Part shown: positions 12,501-23,753 of the stretch, in pieces | Layout of the letters: each line of letters opens with the position of its first letter | How positions within the stretch are numbered: the first letter of the stretch is position 1 | Source of the DNA: Ailanthus altissimus | Taxonomy: Eukaryota > Streptophyta > Magnoliopsida > Sapindales > Simaroubaceae | Assembly (NCBI GenBank): GCA_946807835.1 | Contig: CAMPEX010000001.1 | Coordinates: 5,967,001-6,031,000, forward strand | Direction of reading: 5' to 3' | DNA length: 64,000 nt | Notes under the pieces: model-generated | What the model was told of the DNA's origin: nothing | What the model saw: only the letters and a program-made list of their open reading frames with translations | Databases searched by the model: none | Made by a program: the position numbers and the translations under genes

Positions 12501-15500
12501 CAAAGAATACTCCTTCGATCTGAGGAAGGAAGATTAGATATTTTATTAGCTTTTGAAAGACAAACAGATCAAGTTGTTTGACGGTCATACTATTCCCCCG
12601 CCGACCAATGTGCATGGAAAGATTATTACAAATGACATAATTATTGGCGACACAATACAAACAATTGTATTATGTTTAGAAATAAAATATAACGACTAAT
12701 AGATGAAGACAAACTTCTCTTCGGTTTGAAGAGAAAGTCTTCAATCATAGAGACCAAACTATTCCCTATAGTAGGTATTAATGTCATCATACCCTCTACC
12801 AATAGGAATATGTTAGGTAAAGGGTCATCAACCAAAGTTTGGACCCTTAACAAACTAAGGATTAAGATCCAGGTGAGTGATTCAACTTCTGAGGCAACCT
12901 GCATAAAGAGACTGGTTATGGTCAAGCCGTCCTCATGTGACCTACCCCTAAGAAAACTTGTTTGGTCTGCCTTTAGTGTCAAACCACTTTTGAGAAGGTT
13001 TCGGGCAAATTAAAAGAGAGGCTAGCTTCTCAACAACCCATTAGGACTTTTAAGCTTAGGGCTAGCTAGGTCATGCAATAGGAAGTCAACAGGTCGAGAT
13101 AGATTATATTTGATCTGATGGGCAAATAAGATTACCCAAACTCAAAGCTAATTAAAACTCAGAAGAGGAGGATGCAAAGATGAGAGAAGCTAAAGTGTCT
13201 CGAGCACACCATCTAGAATCTAGGTGAAGGCTAAGAAGTTGAAGAAAACTTGGCCAAAATCAATAGCCTTAAACAAAATGCTCTATTAAAATATAGCAAT
13301 TGAGGCTCTACAATCATCCAAGTTAAACAAAATGGGTAATATGCCATAGAGAGAGGTTTGGCTACATGTTAATAGAAATAAATCAAACAAAGACCTAGCC
13401 GACCAAGGTTACTAGGGCTACCAGGCCGATCAGCTTAAACTTGCCAATCAGGGTAATCAAATTGACCAATAGGCATCTATAAAAGAAGACTCCTAAAATG
13501 ATGCCATTAATATAGTCATGCTATTGCCTGAGTCATTTCAGTCAAGGCCAGGATAACCCTCAACCTTATATAGGGATGTGGTAGAGGTATGCCCCTTCAC
13601 GAAAGATAAGCCAAAAGAATCGGGATCACTGACCCTCTTCCATCCAATAGAAGACATGGCCTAACATATTCAGCCCTTTTACATCAGAGTCGCCCTCAAT
13701 AGGATAACTTGCAAAATGATCCTCATTGACAATGGGTCTGGAGTCAACATCTTACTTTTGAGGATGTTAAGGAAGCTTTGGATAAGCAAAGGGGATTTAG
13801 AGCCCTAAAAACTAATTATGATAGATTTTACTGGATGTGAAACCCCATCTAATGGATTTGTTTCTCTAAAAGTCAAAATTGTCCACATAGAAAAGGATGA
13901 ATTATTCTATGTAGTCAATGTCCTAAGTGACTACAATGCTCTCCTAGGGCGAGATTAGATTTACTCCAATTAGACTTTATCATCTAGCATGTAGCAGATG
14001 ATCTTCAAATGACAACCAAATGGTTCGATCGAGATAATACATGCTAACCTCAAACTATTTGAAGGTGATGAATAAGTGGCATCCGCATCTTTTTATGATC
14101 CAACTATCACCATAACAATCATCAAGAGGAATAATACCGATCAATACGTAAAAGATTTTGCTAGGCAGGTGACAAGCAATAAGCATCGGGTTCTGAGAGA
14201 AGAACTTGCTCAACCAACGACAGTTAAAACTGGTCGACCTCTTGTCTATTTTTCTAATGAATAAACAAAAAAATCTACATAATAGCATTGGCCAAATACA
14301 TTTACGAGGATGAGCGATAAGACCTACAGATTGGCCATAAGCTAAAATTAGAACTAGCCAAGTTAGACGACCATAACCCTCAAATATAAAGCAAATTGAA
14401 AAAATCAACTTGGGTACTAAAGTTGACCCCAGGTCGATTTATATCAATTAGCAATTAGACCCAGCTTATGCAACTAAGTTGGGGGTGATTTTGTGGAAGT
14501 TCAGTGATTGCTTCATATGGGACTATATCAAAATGCCTGATCTAGGTTGTGATTAGGTTAAACATATCCTTCTAACTAAAAAAGGGTATAAACCATACAA
14601 ACAACATATATGAAGAATATCAAGGGAATTCGAGAAACCAATCACTAAAGATATTAAAAGACTTTTTACTATATGGTTTTATCCGGTCAACCAACTATGT
14701 AGAATAACTATTCAACATAGTTCCTATCATAAAAAAGAATGGCAAGCTGAGACTTTGTATAGACTTCAAAAATCTTAACCTAACCACTCCTAAAAATGTA
14801 TATCCCATGCCTATAGTCAATATATTGGTCGACTTAGCTGTATGCCATGAGATCCTGAGTTTTCTTGATAGACATTCAGGATACAATCAGATATTCATCA
14901 AGAGATCAAACATTAGCAAGACAACATTTAAATGTCCTGGGGCGTTCGGGACATATAAATAGGTCATGATGTCGTTCGGCTTAAAGAATGCTAGTGTGAC
15001 ATATTAAAGAGTGATGAATAATTTTTCACAACATTATAGCATGGAAGTCTATATCGATGATGTTGTGATAAAGTCCAATTTCAATGACCAACACTTGAGT
15101 GACTTGCAAATAGAAGGTCTTTGACAAGATAAAGAAATATCTCACAAATCTATCAGTTATGATACCACCCAAACTTGGGTTGCCATTAATCCTCTATATC
15201 GCTACAGTAGAGGAGTTGATTGGTAGTATACTAATACAGAAATACCATGGCATAGAAAAAGCCATCTACTACCTCAGTTGAGATCTAAATGATGCAGAAA
15301 CAAGATATAGTGCGATCAAAACAATATGTTTAGCTCTTTATTTTCATACATAAAGCTCAAATATTACTTATTGCCTATAATAGTGCATATGATAAGCTAG
15401 ATGGACATTATAAAATATCTCTTATCGAAGCCTTTTTTGAAAAATCGACGCAGAAAATAGGCGGTTGTCCTATCAAAATTTAATCTAAAATACATCCCCT

Positions 15501-18015
15501 ATAAAGCAATCAAAGGTCAAGCCTTGGCTGATTTCCTTGCTGACCATCACACACCATATTCAGTCATAGTTAATTTTGAGATCGGCCACGTAAATAATAT
15601 AAGTTGGCAATTATGGTTTGATGGGTCAAAAACAGCTATAAGAGAAGGAATCGTCTTGGTTTCTTCTTGTGGATTGAAGACAAAGATGTTGTTTATGTTG
15701 GATTTTCTATGCACTAATAATCAGGCCAAGTATGAAGCTCTTATTATCGGCCTTGAGATACTTGCGAAAATGGGAATAAAGTAAATAGAGGTAAGAATTG
15801 ATTATTTACTTGTTATCAAACAAGTAATAGGAGAATATAAATGTGAAGCCAACCTACTGACCCTATACTACAACAAAGCTCAACATCTACTCCAAGGGTT
15901 CCAGTCCACCTTGGCTGAATACTCAACAAAAATGAATAATTCCAACGCAAATGATCTTGCCTAAGGGGCATAAGTGTTTAAGAGGGTGATAGAGGAAATA
16001 CCTTTAATCCATCGACCTCATTCACGTTTAATTGACAACACAATAATGGTCAATCTTACAAGTCGATTTTAGCACAGATTGGAGAGAAAAATTGATCAAT
16101 TATATGAAGAATCCTAATGAAAAGGTCGATCGATGAATATAGATCAAGGCAAATTCACTCTTTTATTATCTTTTTTGTCATTCAACTCAGGACATACGTC
16201 TTTACATGTTGAAACCTATAACTTTATTGTTTACCTTTGCTTATTCTTCTCAACGAAGTACTCAAGTTCTATAGTATGCTTGCTATCACATAACCTAGGT
16301 TTATCTTAAACCTTTGCTCATTGTCAATTAAATTCGGCCTAATTTTATTTGGTGAACCTCAAATCTCAGTTTCTCACGATTCTAAGACTCAACATTAATC
16401 GAGCAAGGCACTAGACATATACAAATTCTGTCCCCTAAATTTTATTTGACCAAAATAATTATTGCAGGATAAAACTACTGGCGGATTAGCAATTTGGGAG
16501 AAAGCCGGTGCCTCATTGTTGTTGGAGGTAACTTCTTCAATAATTAATACTGAATTGAACTTTCATTTTTCTGATTAAATTTGTATGCATTTTAATAGTA
16601 TTCAAATCTTTAATAATGATACATTCTCTGAATTCTGTTTTCCTCTTCAGTGGCTCAATCCTGTCGAGTTTCTTGAGGACCTTATTGTTGAGCATACGTA
16701 AGACTCTTGGACCATTTCCATTTTGACAATTTCTATAAACGTTAAATTTCTTGCACTCTAATGAAACAATTATTGTTCAGGTACGTTGAGTGCACTGCTT
16801 CAGCAATTGAGGCATTTGTTTTGTTTAAGAAATTATACCCACATCACCAAAAGAAGGAGATTGATTATTTCCTCGTTAAAGCTGTACAGTATATTGAACA
16901 TGAACAAACTGCCGATGGTTCATGGTAAATCTTGCATATATTTTATTAGTAGACTTTAATTGAAACATTTTATATTCAATTATCATTGGAAACAAATTAA
17001 CTAAATAAACAACCCTTGTCTGTAGGTATGGAAATTGGGGAATTTGCTTCCTATATGGTTCGTGTTTTGCTCTTGGAGGTTTGGCTGCTGCCGGCAAAAC
17101 TTACCGCAATTGCGAAGCCATTTGTAAAGGAATTGATTTTCTGTTAAAAGCACAAAGTGATGATGGTGGCTGGGGAGAGAGCTATCGATCGTGTCCAAAT
17201 AAGGTAATTTCTTTTAGTTATATTTTCAATCTCACATCGTTTCCTCTCAAATAAGTTCACGTGTTTTAAGTGAAAGCTGTTTCTATAAAATTTGCAAAGG
17301 ACTACCTCTCTTTGTTATTGGTCTCGGATTGTTACATACAGAACTTATAATGGTCGATTTCATTGACTAAATTATGGAAATAAATTTTTGGAATTGTTTA
17401 TGCAGATATATACACCACTTGATGGGAAGAGATCAACTGTGGTACACACTGCATTGGCTGTCCTTGGTTTAATTCATGCCGGGCAGGTCAGCTTATAATT
17501 TTTATCACATTTTTTTATTGAACAAATTAAAAATGCTTTTTTTGTTCATTAAGTATGGGATTTTAAAATTTATTTTATTTGCTAACAGGCAGAGAGAGAC
17601 CCAACACCTATTCATCGTGGTGTAAAGTATTTGATCAACTCTCAATTGGAAACTGGAGACTTCCCGCAAGAGGTAACTCACTTAATATAAATTAAATATC
17701 CGTTAATTAAATTTGTTGAGAAGAATTCATTTAATCTAATAACATTAAAAGTAAGCTTATATAGAGATCTTCTAAAATGGAATATTACTAAAATAGGCAA
17801 AACAAAGTATAATCAACTGAAAAATAAATCATGTCATAGGTTAAGCCATTAACTTGAAAACATCAAATGCTTACTAATCATTGATAAATTATTTGTGGCA
17901 GGAAATTATGGGAGTTTTCATGAGAAACTGCATGTTACATTATGCAGAATACAGGAATATTTTTCCATTGTGGGCATTAGCTGAATATCGAAATAAAGTT
18001 CCATTTCCTAATTGA
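6584..18015 (+). CDS. OSC: Oxidosqualene cyclase (triterpene synthase, amyrin/lupeol-synthase-like)
   Basis: The enzyme cyclises 2,3-oxidosqualene at the ER membrane to a triterpene alcohol. Exons: 6584-6790, 7845-8030, 8123-8212, 8314-8511, 8645-8729, 8961-9127, 9214-9405, 9519-9632, 9753-9872, 9985-10107, 10201-10299, 16468-16527, 16651-16697, 16781-16924, 17026-17203, 17406-17486, 17589-17672, 17902-18015. All introns are GT-AG; joined they give 762 codons with no stop, the usual family length. The start MWRLKIAEG is the conserved N-terminus. Seen: QW-type repeats (DGGWG at 164-168 and 635-639), MWCYCR at 258-263 (Trp259, typical of beta-amyrin synthases; lupeol synthases have Leu), and the catalytic motif at 487-491 reading DSTAE, not DCTAE. 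The second active-site Cys (Cys567, YVEC) is present. Residues 173-180 read GPSSMFGT, which I recall as more cycloartenol-synthase-like. The product cannot be predicted; amyrin, friedelin or tirucalladienol types are all possible. Intron 11 holds a retrotransposon. Confidence 0.93.
10399..10940 (+). repeat. 5' LTR of the intronic Tat element
   Basis: The LTR starts TGTTGATACC and ends TTGACGAACA. The part from about 10640 to the end aligns by eye with 16150-16455 and more loosely with the 3' LTR at 59682-60253 (shared 'cattcaac', 'acgcttgct', 'cctaggttta'). Directly after it, 'ttggcacac..aatgggacc' (10945-10966) resembles a primer-binding site of the TGGCGCCGTCTGTGGGA type used by Tat elements, altered mainly by C-to-T and G-to-A changes. 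Confidence 0.65.
10975..12420 (+). pseudogene. Tat gag remnant
   Basis: An open stretch from 10975 (75 codons, starting [10 protein letters not shown]) is a typical gag N-terminus of plant gypsy elements. A degenerate gag core follows around 12000-12420. In one frame 'KFHAEFYR' and 'TLVDLARV' resemble the retrotrans_gag region of Tat elements, and a Lys-rich tail follows. In-frame stops and frame changes separate the pieces, so no gag protein can be made. Confidence 0.6.
12620..16080 (+). pseudogene. Tat pol remnant (protease, RT, RNase H)
   Basis: The protease remnant near 13680-14040 keeps the active-site-like LIDNGSGVN. The RT lies at about 14600-15090, with '[13 protein letters not shown]', 'SGYNQIF' and the catalytic block YIDDVV. 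RNase H lies at about 15500-15980, with WFDGSK and NNQAKYEAL. Around 15110 the RT jumps straight to the RNase H linker, so the thumb and connection region is deleted. Several stops sit where Trp or Gln is expected (TGG to TAG, CAA to TAA), the pattern of methyl-cytosine decay. Integrase is absent. The region around 12640-12900 is homologous to 50190-50420 in the second Tat element. Confidence 0.75.
16150..16455 (+). repeat. Truncated 3' LTR of the intronic Tat element
   Basis: The segment aligns by eye with about 10640-10940 of the 5' LTR and ends 'ttgaccaaaa' where the 5' LTR ends 'ttgacgaaca'. The first ~240 bases of the LTR, and the integrase before it, are missing. Only TAATTATTGCAG lies between this LTR and OSC exon 12, so any upstream branch point and pyrimidine tract for that splice site must lie in LTR sequence. 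Confidence 0.7.
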
Positions 18016-18341
18016 AAGATCTATTCACTCTTTAGATGTATAAGAAGACGATAAATAATTGTGCATAGCACTTCGTGCATGTCTCCATGCTTATCAATGG
18101 ATTTACAACATTGTAATCGATGGAGCAAAAGGCTAAGATGATAATTTATAGTAATAATAATAAAATAATATTCCTGAACCAAGTATTTGTTGCAACTTAT
18201 CACTTCTTTCTCTCAAACTTACGTTTGCGCAAGATTTAGCTCATGTTTGATATTTTGTTGAATTTTCAAATAATTAATTATAGTCTAGATTTTGAATTAA
18301 TCAGTTTAAAAATAATTCTTGATAAATTTGTATCATAAAAC
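18016..18341 (+). terminator. OSC: OSC 3'UTR region with a polyadenylation signal
   Basis: The sequence follows the stop codon TGA at 18013-18015. A canonical AATAAA lies at 18159-18164, and an AT-rich near-match (ataaataa) lies near 18051. The region ends at the CACTA-type element starting at 18342. The cleavage site cannot be seen. Confidence 0.4.
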
Positions 18342-20623
18342 ACACTACAAAAAATAAGACTTTTTGCAATGGTTAAATAGTTATTATAAAAAATATTTAC
18401 GACAGTTCTGCATTGACAAAAGGCGGTTGCATATATGACTGTCGTAAATTTTTTTTGATGGCTAGAAAGTCGTCACAAAAAGTCTTTTACAATATGGTTT
18501 AAAAGAGTTAAAAGAGTTGAGGCATGACAAAAAACAAATGCAGATGCTATATCTTTTTTATCATTATTAATATATTTTAAAATATTTAAAGAAAACCCAA
18601 TAAATATTGAAACCCATTTCAAACATACACATAAATTATAGTAGTGGCCTAGGCTCTGTTATAAGAAGTGCTATTGGCTGATATACTGCCATCTTTGAAA
18701 AAGAAAAAAAGAAATGAGGATTACAAGACTGATAAATAATTCAAACTTTTTTCTCTTGAAATTTAATATTTTCAGAAAACTAACTACAGAAGATAAATCC
18801 TACAAATACTCAAAGTCATACTGAAATCAGTGACTTAAATACATGTTATGCTTTGAAATTTACAAATCATATTTTCTAAGTCAGATAATTCATGATTAAC
18901 CATTTAAACACAGCAAAACCATCAAAGTTGTCTTCTAAATATGTTATTTATGTGTACAGTAATCCACAGTACTCAACCTTTAAGCTCTTTTATGAGATAG
19001 TAGTGTGATAAAATCAAGTTTCACAAATTCTCAGACCTATCTACATAGAATGATTTTATACTACCTCTGCTTCAAACATGGAAGACAAGTAACAACACAG
19101 TTGATATAATATAAGAACAAAGGCATTAATAGCTGATTAGAAACCAGAAAAAATATAATGATTAGTAATTCAAATAAATTAAGAATGAATGAGCATATGT
19201 AAGGATTACTTCTTCATTTGACCATCATAAGTGTCCGATTGGAATGTGACTAACACCGTCAATTTACACCTTGACATCCACTGCAGTACTCATTAAAATT
19301 TAAGGGAACGAAATCCAATTGAAACTACAAGGAATGAAATCCAATTAAAACTACAGGGAATGAAGTTCCAACAGTTTGATCAGCTCACTTGTTGTCTTCC
19401 AATCTCGTAACCTTCAACAAAGTTCAGATTTTAATATCCTGAGCGTGCGTTCTTCAGTGACTAGACTAGGACCCTTGTTCAATTTCCCCTAAAATTTATA
19501 AGAAACACAAGCTTAATAAATGAAATCAACCAAAGCAAACATGAAAACTAAACACAAAATTGAAGGCTTCTCTTTTTTTTTTTGTTTCGTTCATAGTTAA
19601 ATAGCCACCATCTTCTTCTGTCTTTAATTCCATGCAGAGTTCTAATGTTGATTCATTGTCTAGAAAAAAGAGCATCCAATAAGAGCAAAAACTAAAGAAA
19701 ACATATCTGATCTAATAGTTGTTTATTTTCTTTCTTTTTCACTTTATTTTATGAATTCCTCGTATCACTCAATTAATTTAACCTAAATTTAAATTGCGAA
19801 TGAAATGAAAGTCAGTACAATCATATTTTGAAATAAACAAAGACTAATTAAAAACATAAATCTTCTACACTTTAAACCCTAATTGTCTGAATAATTCGGG
19901 AATTTAACTCTACAAAAATTCTTAATTCCTCCTTCAACAAAAAAAAACATCGGGTGAATGTTGACAACTACATAACTTCATAAACCCTAACATTTCTCTC
20001 TTCCTTCTAATCTTCACGTAGAACATAAAAAAAAAAATCGTCAAAGTTCACTCAATGCTAAAACATACAAAAATAGAGCAAAAAAATAACCTTAATCACT
20101 CAGTCGAGAGGATAACTGATGAATTATGCAAAAGGAAATGGAAAAGGAAAAATTAGGCATTTTTTATTGATAACCTTATATATTAACACAAAACATCAAA
20201 CGAAATTTGATGAAATTTCAAAGACACTAATTAGAAACTGAACTCATGATGAAATTTGATGAACTTGGAAATTTACTACAAATTGATAGAAATTAAATAA
20301 ATTCTAATTGAAAATTTCAAAGCTTACCTTCAAAGTTTGATCAATTTTTACCAATATTACGAGATTAGAGACCGAAAGGAGATTTAGATCGATTTTCCTA
20401 GTTAAAAATTAAAGTAGATAAATTTTGAATGGATTTTCTTAGCTTTTTGTGAGAGAAAGTTATATATTACTAAATGCATCAAGAAGAGACCAAATGAGAA
20501 AAGAGATTGCAATCTTTTTAAATATCTAAGTTATTATTTTTATTAACATTTTGATTTTATCATTTGTGATGGCTAAGACAGCAATCGCAAAACTAGTCAA
20601 AAATAACTACTTTTTTTGTAGTG
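18342..20623. mobile_element. Non-autonomous CACTA-type DNA transposon
   Basis: The left end reads CACTACAAAAAATAAGACTT and the right end is its inverted counterpart, '...actttttttgtagtg'. The size is about 2.28 kb. Flanking triplets are 'aca' and 'ata', a possible three-base target duplication with one change. Subterminal short repeats (gactgtcgtaaa, gtcgtcacaaaa; at the other end 'tgtgatggctaagacag') fit En/Spm-type elements. I see no transposase coding sequence inside, only AT-rich DNA. Confidence 0.65.
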
Positions 20624-20691
20624 ATAATCACTTTAAAAGAAATAATCAATTTTACATATTTGGTAAATTAATGATAAAAATGACACTACTA

Positions 20692-20880
20692 TAAAATAGG
20701 CTTTCCGTGATAGAAATTTTATGTAATAAAGCATGGTTTGTAATAACATAAATTTATCATGAAAAGTTTACTCACATGATTGTGACAGAATCGTTCGATC
20801 ACAATGTTATGATAAAAAATTTTGTGATAGAAAATTTCTATCACATATCTATTTTAACATTTTATGTGATATTTTATGTA
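20692..20880. mobile_element. One end of another CACTA-like element
   Basis: The sequence starts CACTACTATAAAATAGGC, and short subterminal repeats of the type 'tgtgatagaaa' (direct and inverted) follow up to about 20880. I could not find a matching inverted end downstream, so this is a fragment or the far end has decayed. Confidence 0.4.
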
Positions 20881-22689
20881 GCATTTTAAAGTGGTAATGA
20901 AGTTGAATAATCATATAAGATGTCAATTGACATGATAGTTACCACATATAAAGTGAAGTCTAGTCGGCAATTGACATGGCAAAATTACTATAAAAAATTT
21001 ATGACTAAAATCACCATGAAATTATTATATTTTATGTTAATAATATATAACTTATTGCACGTACACGTATATTGTTATTCAAGAACTTATTAATTTATAT
21101 ATATTTTTTATATTGCTAAAAAATTAAATTGATTCATAAAAGTAATTTGAAATTCATATAAATATATTAATTTATAACCTACTATAAAGAGTATATTATA
21201 TGCCAAATTAGTAGGAAAAAAAACAAATATTGATCAACTACTCCATCATCGATATTTATCACAAATTGTACAATAATTTATCAACCCAATGAATCAAAGT
21301 TCAGTATCATAACATAAATAGTTTAACCCAACCACCCAATAAACCAAGTTCCAAAAAACATAAATTGTTTAAACCAACCAACAATTAATAAAGTTCAAAA
21401 GAAACAAAACTAGTTCAAATCCCAATCAACTTTGTTACTTACAACTTATCTTCAAGGCCTTAGCTTGACAGAAATAAAGCTTTTTTCTTCAGAAAACTAT
21501 TACTGGAATAGAAAAAATAAGTATAAAAAAATTTAATTTATAGCATTCAATCATAAGTAACAAAGTAGATAACAATTGAAATCCAACTCATGATCTATTG
21601 AGCCTGCTGTCAACAAAGTAACAAAGCTTTAGTGCTTGTACTTTGCATGTACAACTCTTATAATATTTTTTTTTTACTCTTTTAACTTCACAGAATATTT
21701 TTACAGATCTTGCCTGATCTAAAGCTTTCATCTGCAAAAATTATATTATTTATAAAAAAAAAAACGCAAAAATCTTTTTGCATTTTTTATCATCAATGCA
21801 ATGACAATATGGCACTGATAATGAAACTTTAAGATCAATAAGGGGAGTAAGTTTAAAGGAGGGAAAAAATATCATATTCATATTCACATGCACACAAAAG
21901 CAAATGTTACTCTTATAAGCTAATGTTTTGTTATTTTCCTTGTAATCATTCAATATGTCACATATATTCATTAAGTATATCAATTTCAGACTTCATCACC
22001 ACAAGTGCATCAATGGTGTACAATAGTACCAACTTATGATCATGAGAAAAACCAATATCATAAGGAATGACTGTCTGAAGAACTATGTATCCATAACAAA
22101 ATGCATGTGTCACAGTAAGAAAGAGATCAATGCACATGGTTTTAAGAATTTCTATTGAGTAGAATAACATGGCATTATCATTGCAAGATTTTAACCCTCC
22201 CTCCTTAGTTTCCAAACTATAACTTCGGCACTACTATGACTAGTTATTACTTCCATAAATCTTCTACTAATACTAAACTGATTTTGATAAAGTCAAGAAT
22301 ATATAATATTTTAGCTCACTCTTATCAAAATACCAAAAAGTATTTCTACCAAAATCAAAAAGTTGAATTTGCAAAATTTTTTAAGAGAGAGTGAGAAAGT
22401 GCAGGAAAATAAGAAAACATAAAGAAAATGTAATCTATTTTTTTTTAACTGAATATTCTAAATTTATAAATTCTAAAAGAACTTCTTTATAGTTTATGTA
22501 GATATCTCTAATCATCTAGAATCATCCTGTAACAAAATTGATTTAATTGGTTACAAATTTATTTTTAGTAGGAAATTCTATTATAACCCCTTCTTCATAA
22601 ATATTTGCTCAACTAATTTTGTTTCAACTTGAACCCACTTCAATCCATGTTAGCAGCTTAAATCCACATCACCTGCTCTTATCAGTAGC
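20881..22689. other. Long AT-rich stretch, no gene recognised
   Basis: Only short chance open frames are present, on both strands, and none resembles a known family. The stretch may be the body of the CACTA-like element ending at 20692 and the 3' non-coding part of the minus-strand copia element that follows. Confidence 0.4.
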
Positions 22690-23753
22690 CCTACCCTCAA
22701 ACTCAAAGGTCAAGAATTGAGCTTGAGGTTATGTACAAGATACTAAAATCTAGTAACTAGAAGTGCTTCGGTAAAGATATATGTTATTTGATCACTAGAT
22801 GGAATAAAGTGTATACCAACTTCATTATTGAGAACTTTAGCACACACAAAGTGAACATTAACTCCAATATGCTTGGTATAATTATGGAAAATAAATTTGT
22901 AGCCAAGGTAGCAGCTCTTTGGTTGTCACGCTAGATGATCGAGTCTTGTATAATGAAAGAACAAATTCAGATAATAAAGATTGAATTCATTTTACTTCAT
23001 CAATAACCTAAGCTAAATTTTGATACTCTAGCTCAGTGATGAATCTATATACCATTTCCTACGTTTTTGAACTTTATGAAACCTGGTTACCAACAAGGAA
23101 CACACAATATCCTCCTACAGATGTTCTATCAAGAGTATCACATGCACAATCAACAATTATGAAAGCCATCAAATTAAGATACTTTCTAGGCTAAAAGACT
23201 TGACCAACATCCTTGGAACCCTATAGATACCTTAAGATTCTTTTGCAACAAGTTCAATGCGTATAGGTTAGAGAAGAAAAAAATTAACTTAACTTGTTGA
23301 CAACAAAATAAATTTTTGGCCTAGTTAAAGTTACATACTAAAGAGCTCCAATAGCACTTCTATACAATCTAATATTAGTGGATGCTTTATCAACTTGTTG
23401 ATAAAACTTAAATCTTGTACTCATAAGAGTAGGGCAACTATGTATAATTGACATATTTATTTTTGCTAACAATTTTGTAATGTATTTATGCTTAGATAAA
23501 TGTAAAGCTTCACCAAACCTAGTAACCTCAATACCAAAAAATAGTTCAGCTCTCCCAACTCCTTTAAAGCAAAAACATCATTCCATTATTTAATGAATTG
23601 TTGTAATAACTTTGAGTCATCCATAGTAAGATGCTAACATCAACATATATTAATATAATGATAATATAATTAGTACTTCTCTTGATAAAAACTAAAATAT
23701 CAGACTTTAAGTTATAAAATCCCCAATTAAGTAAGGTTGACCTAAGTTTATCC
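22690..23753 (-). pseudogene. Minus-strand copia pol, 3' half (RT end and RNase H)
   Basis: Reading the minus strand from 23753 leftwards, the frames show 'LLNWGF', a degraded YVDD box (here 'IYVDVS'), then 'TRPKIYFV'. RNase H follows with 'VDCACDT', 'RTSVGGYCVFL', and the C-terminal 'FVCAKVLNNEVGIHFIPSS'. This is a Ty1/copia pol with several stops and frame changes. The upstream half of the same gene lies at 32515-34890, separated by an inserted copia element. A purine-rich 'tttgagggtagggc' (minus strand, about 22690-22715) could be its polypurine tract. Confidence 0.8.

Larger units (their letters stand above)
10399..16455 (+). mobile_element. Decayed Tat-type Ty3/gypsy element inside OSC intron 11
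   Basis: The element is bounded by a full 5' LTR and a truncated 3' LTR, in the same orientation as the OSC gene. In order it shows a primer-binding-site-like sequence, gag, protease, reverse transcriptase and RNase H remnants. No integrase is visible: the 3' end of pol and the first part of the 3' LTR are deleted. Flanking bases 'aaatt' (10394-10398) and 'taatt' (16456-16460) could be a five-base target duplication with one change. The element ends 12 bases before exon 12. Many stops and an internal deletion near 15110 show it is old and dead. It is related to the element at 50190-60253. Confidence 0.8.
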
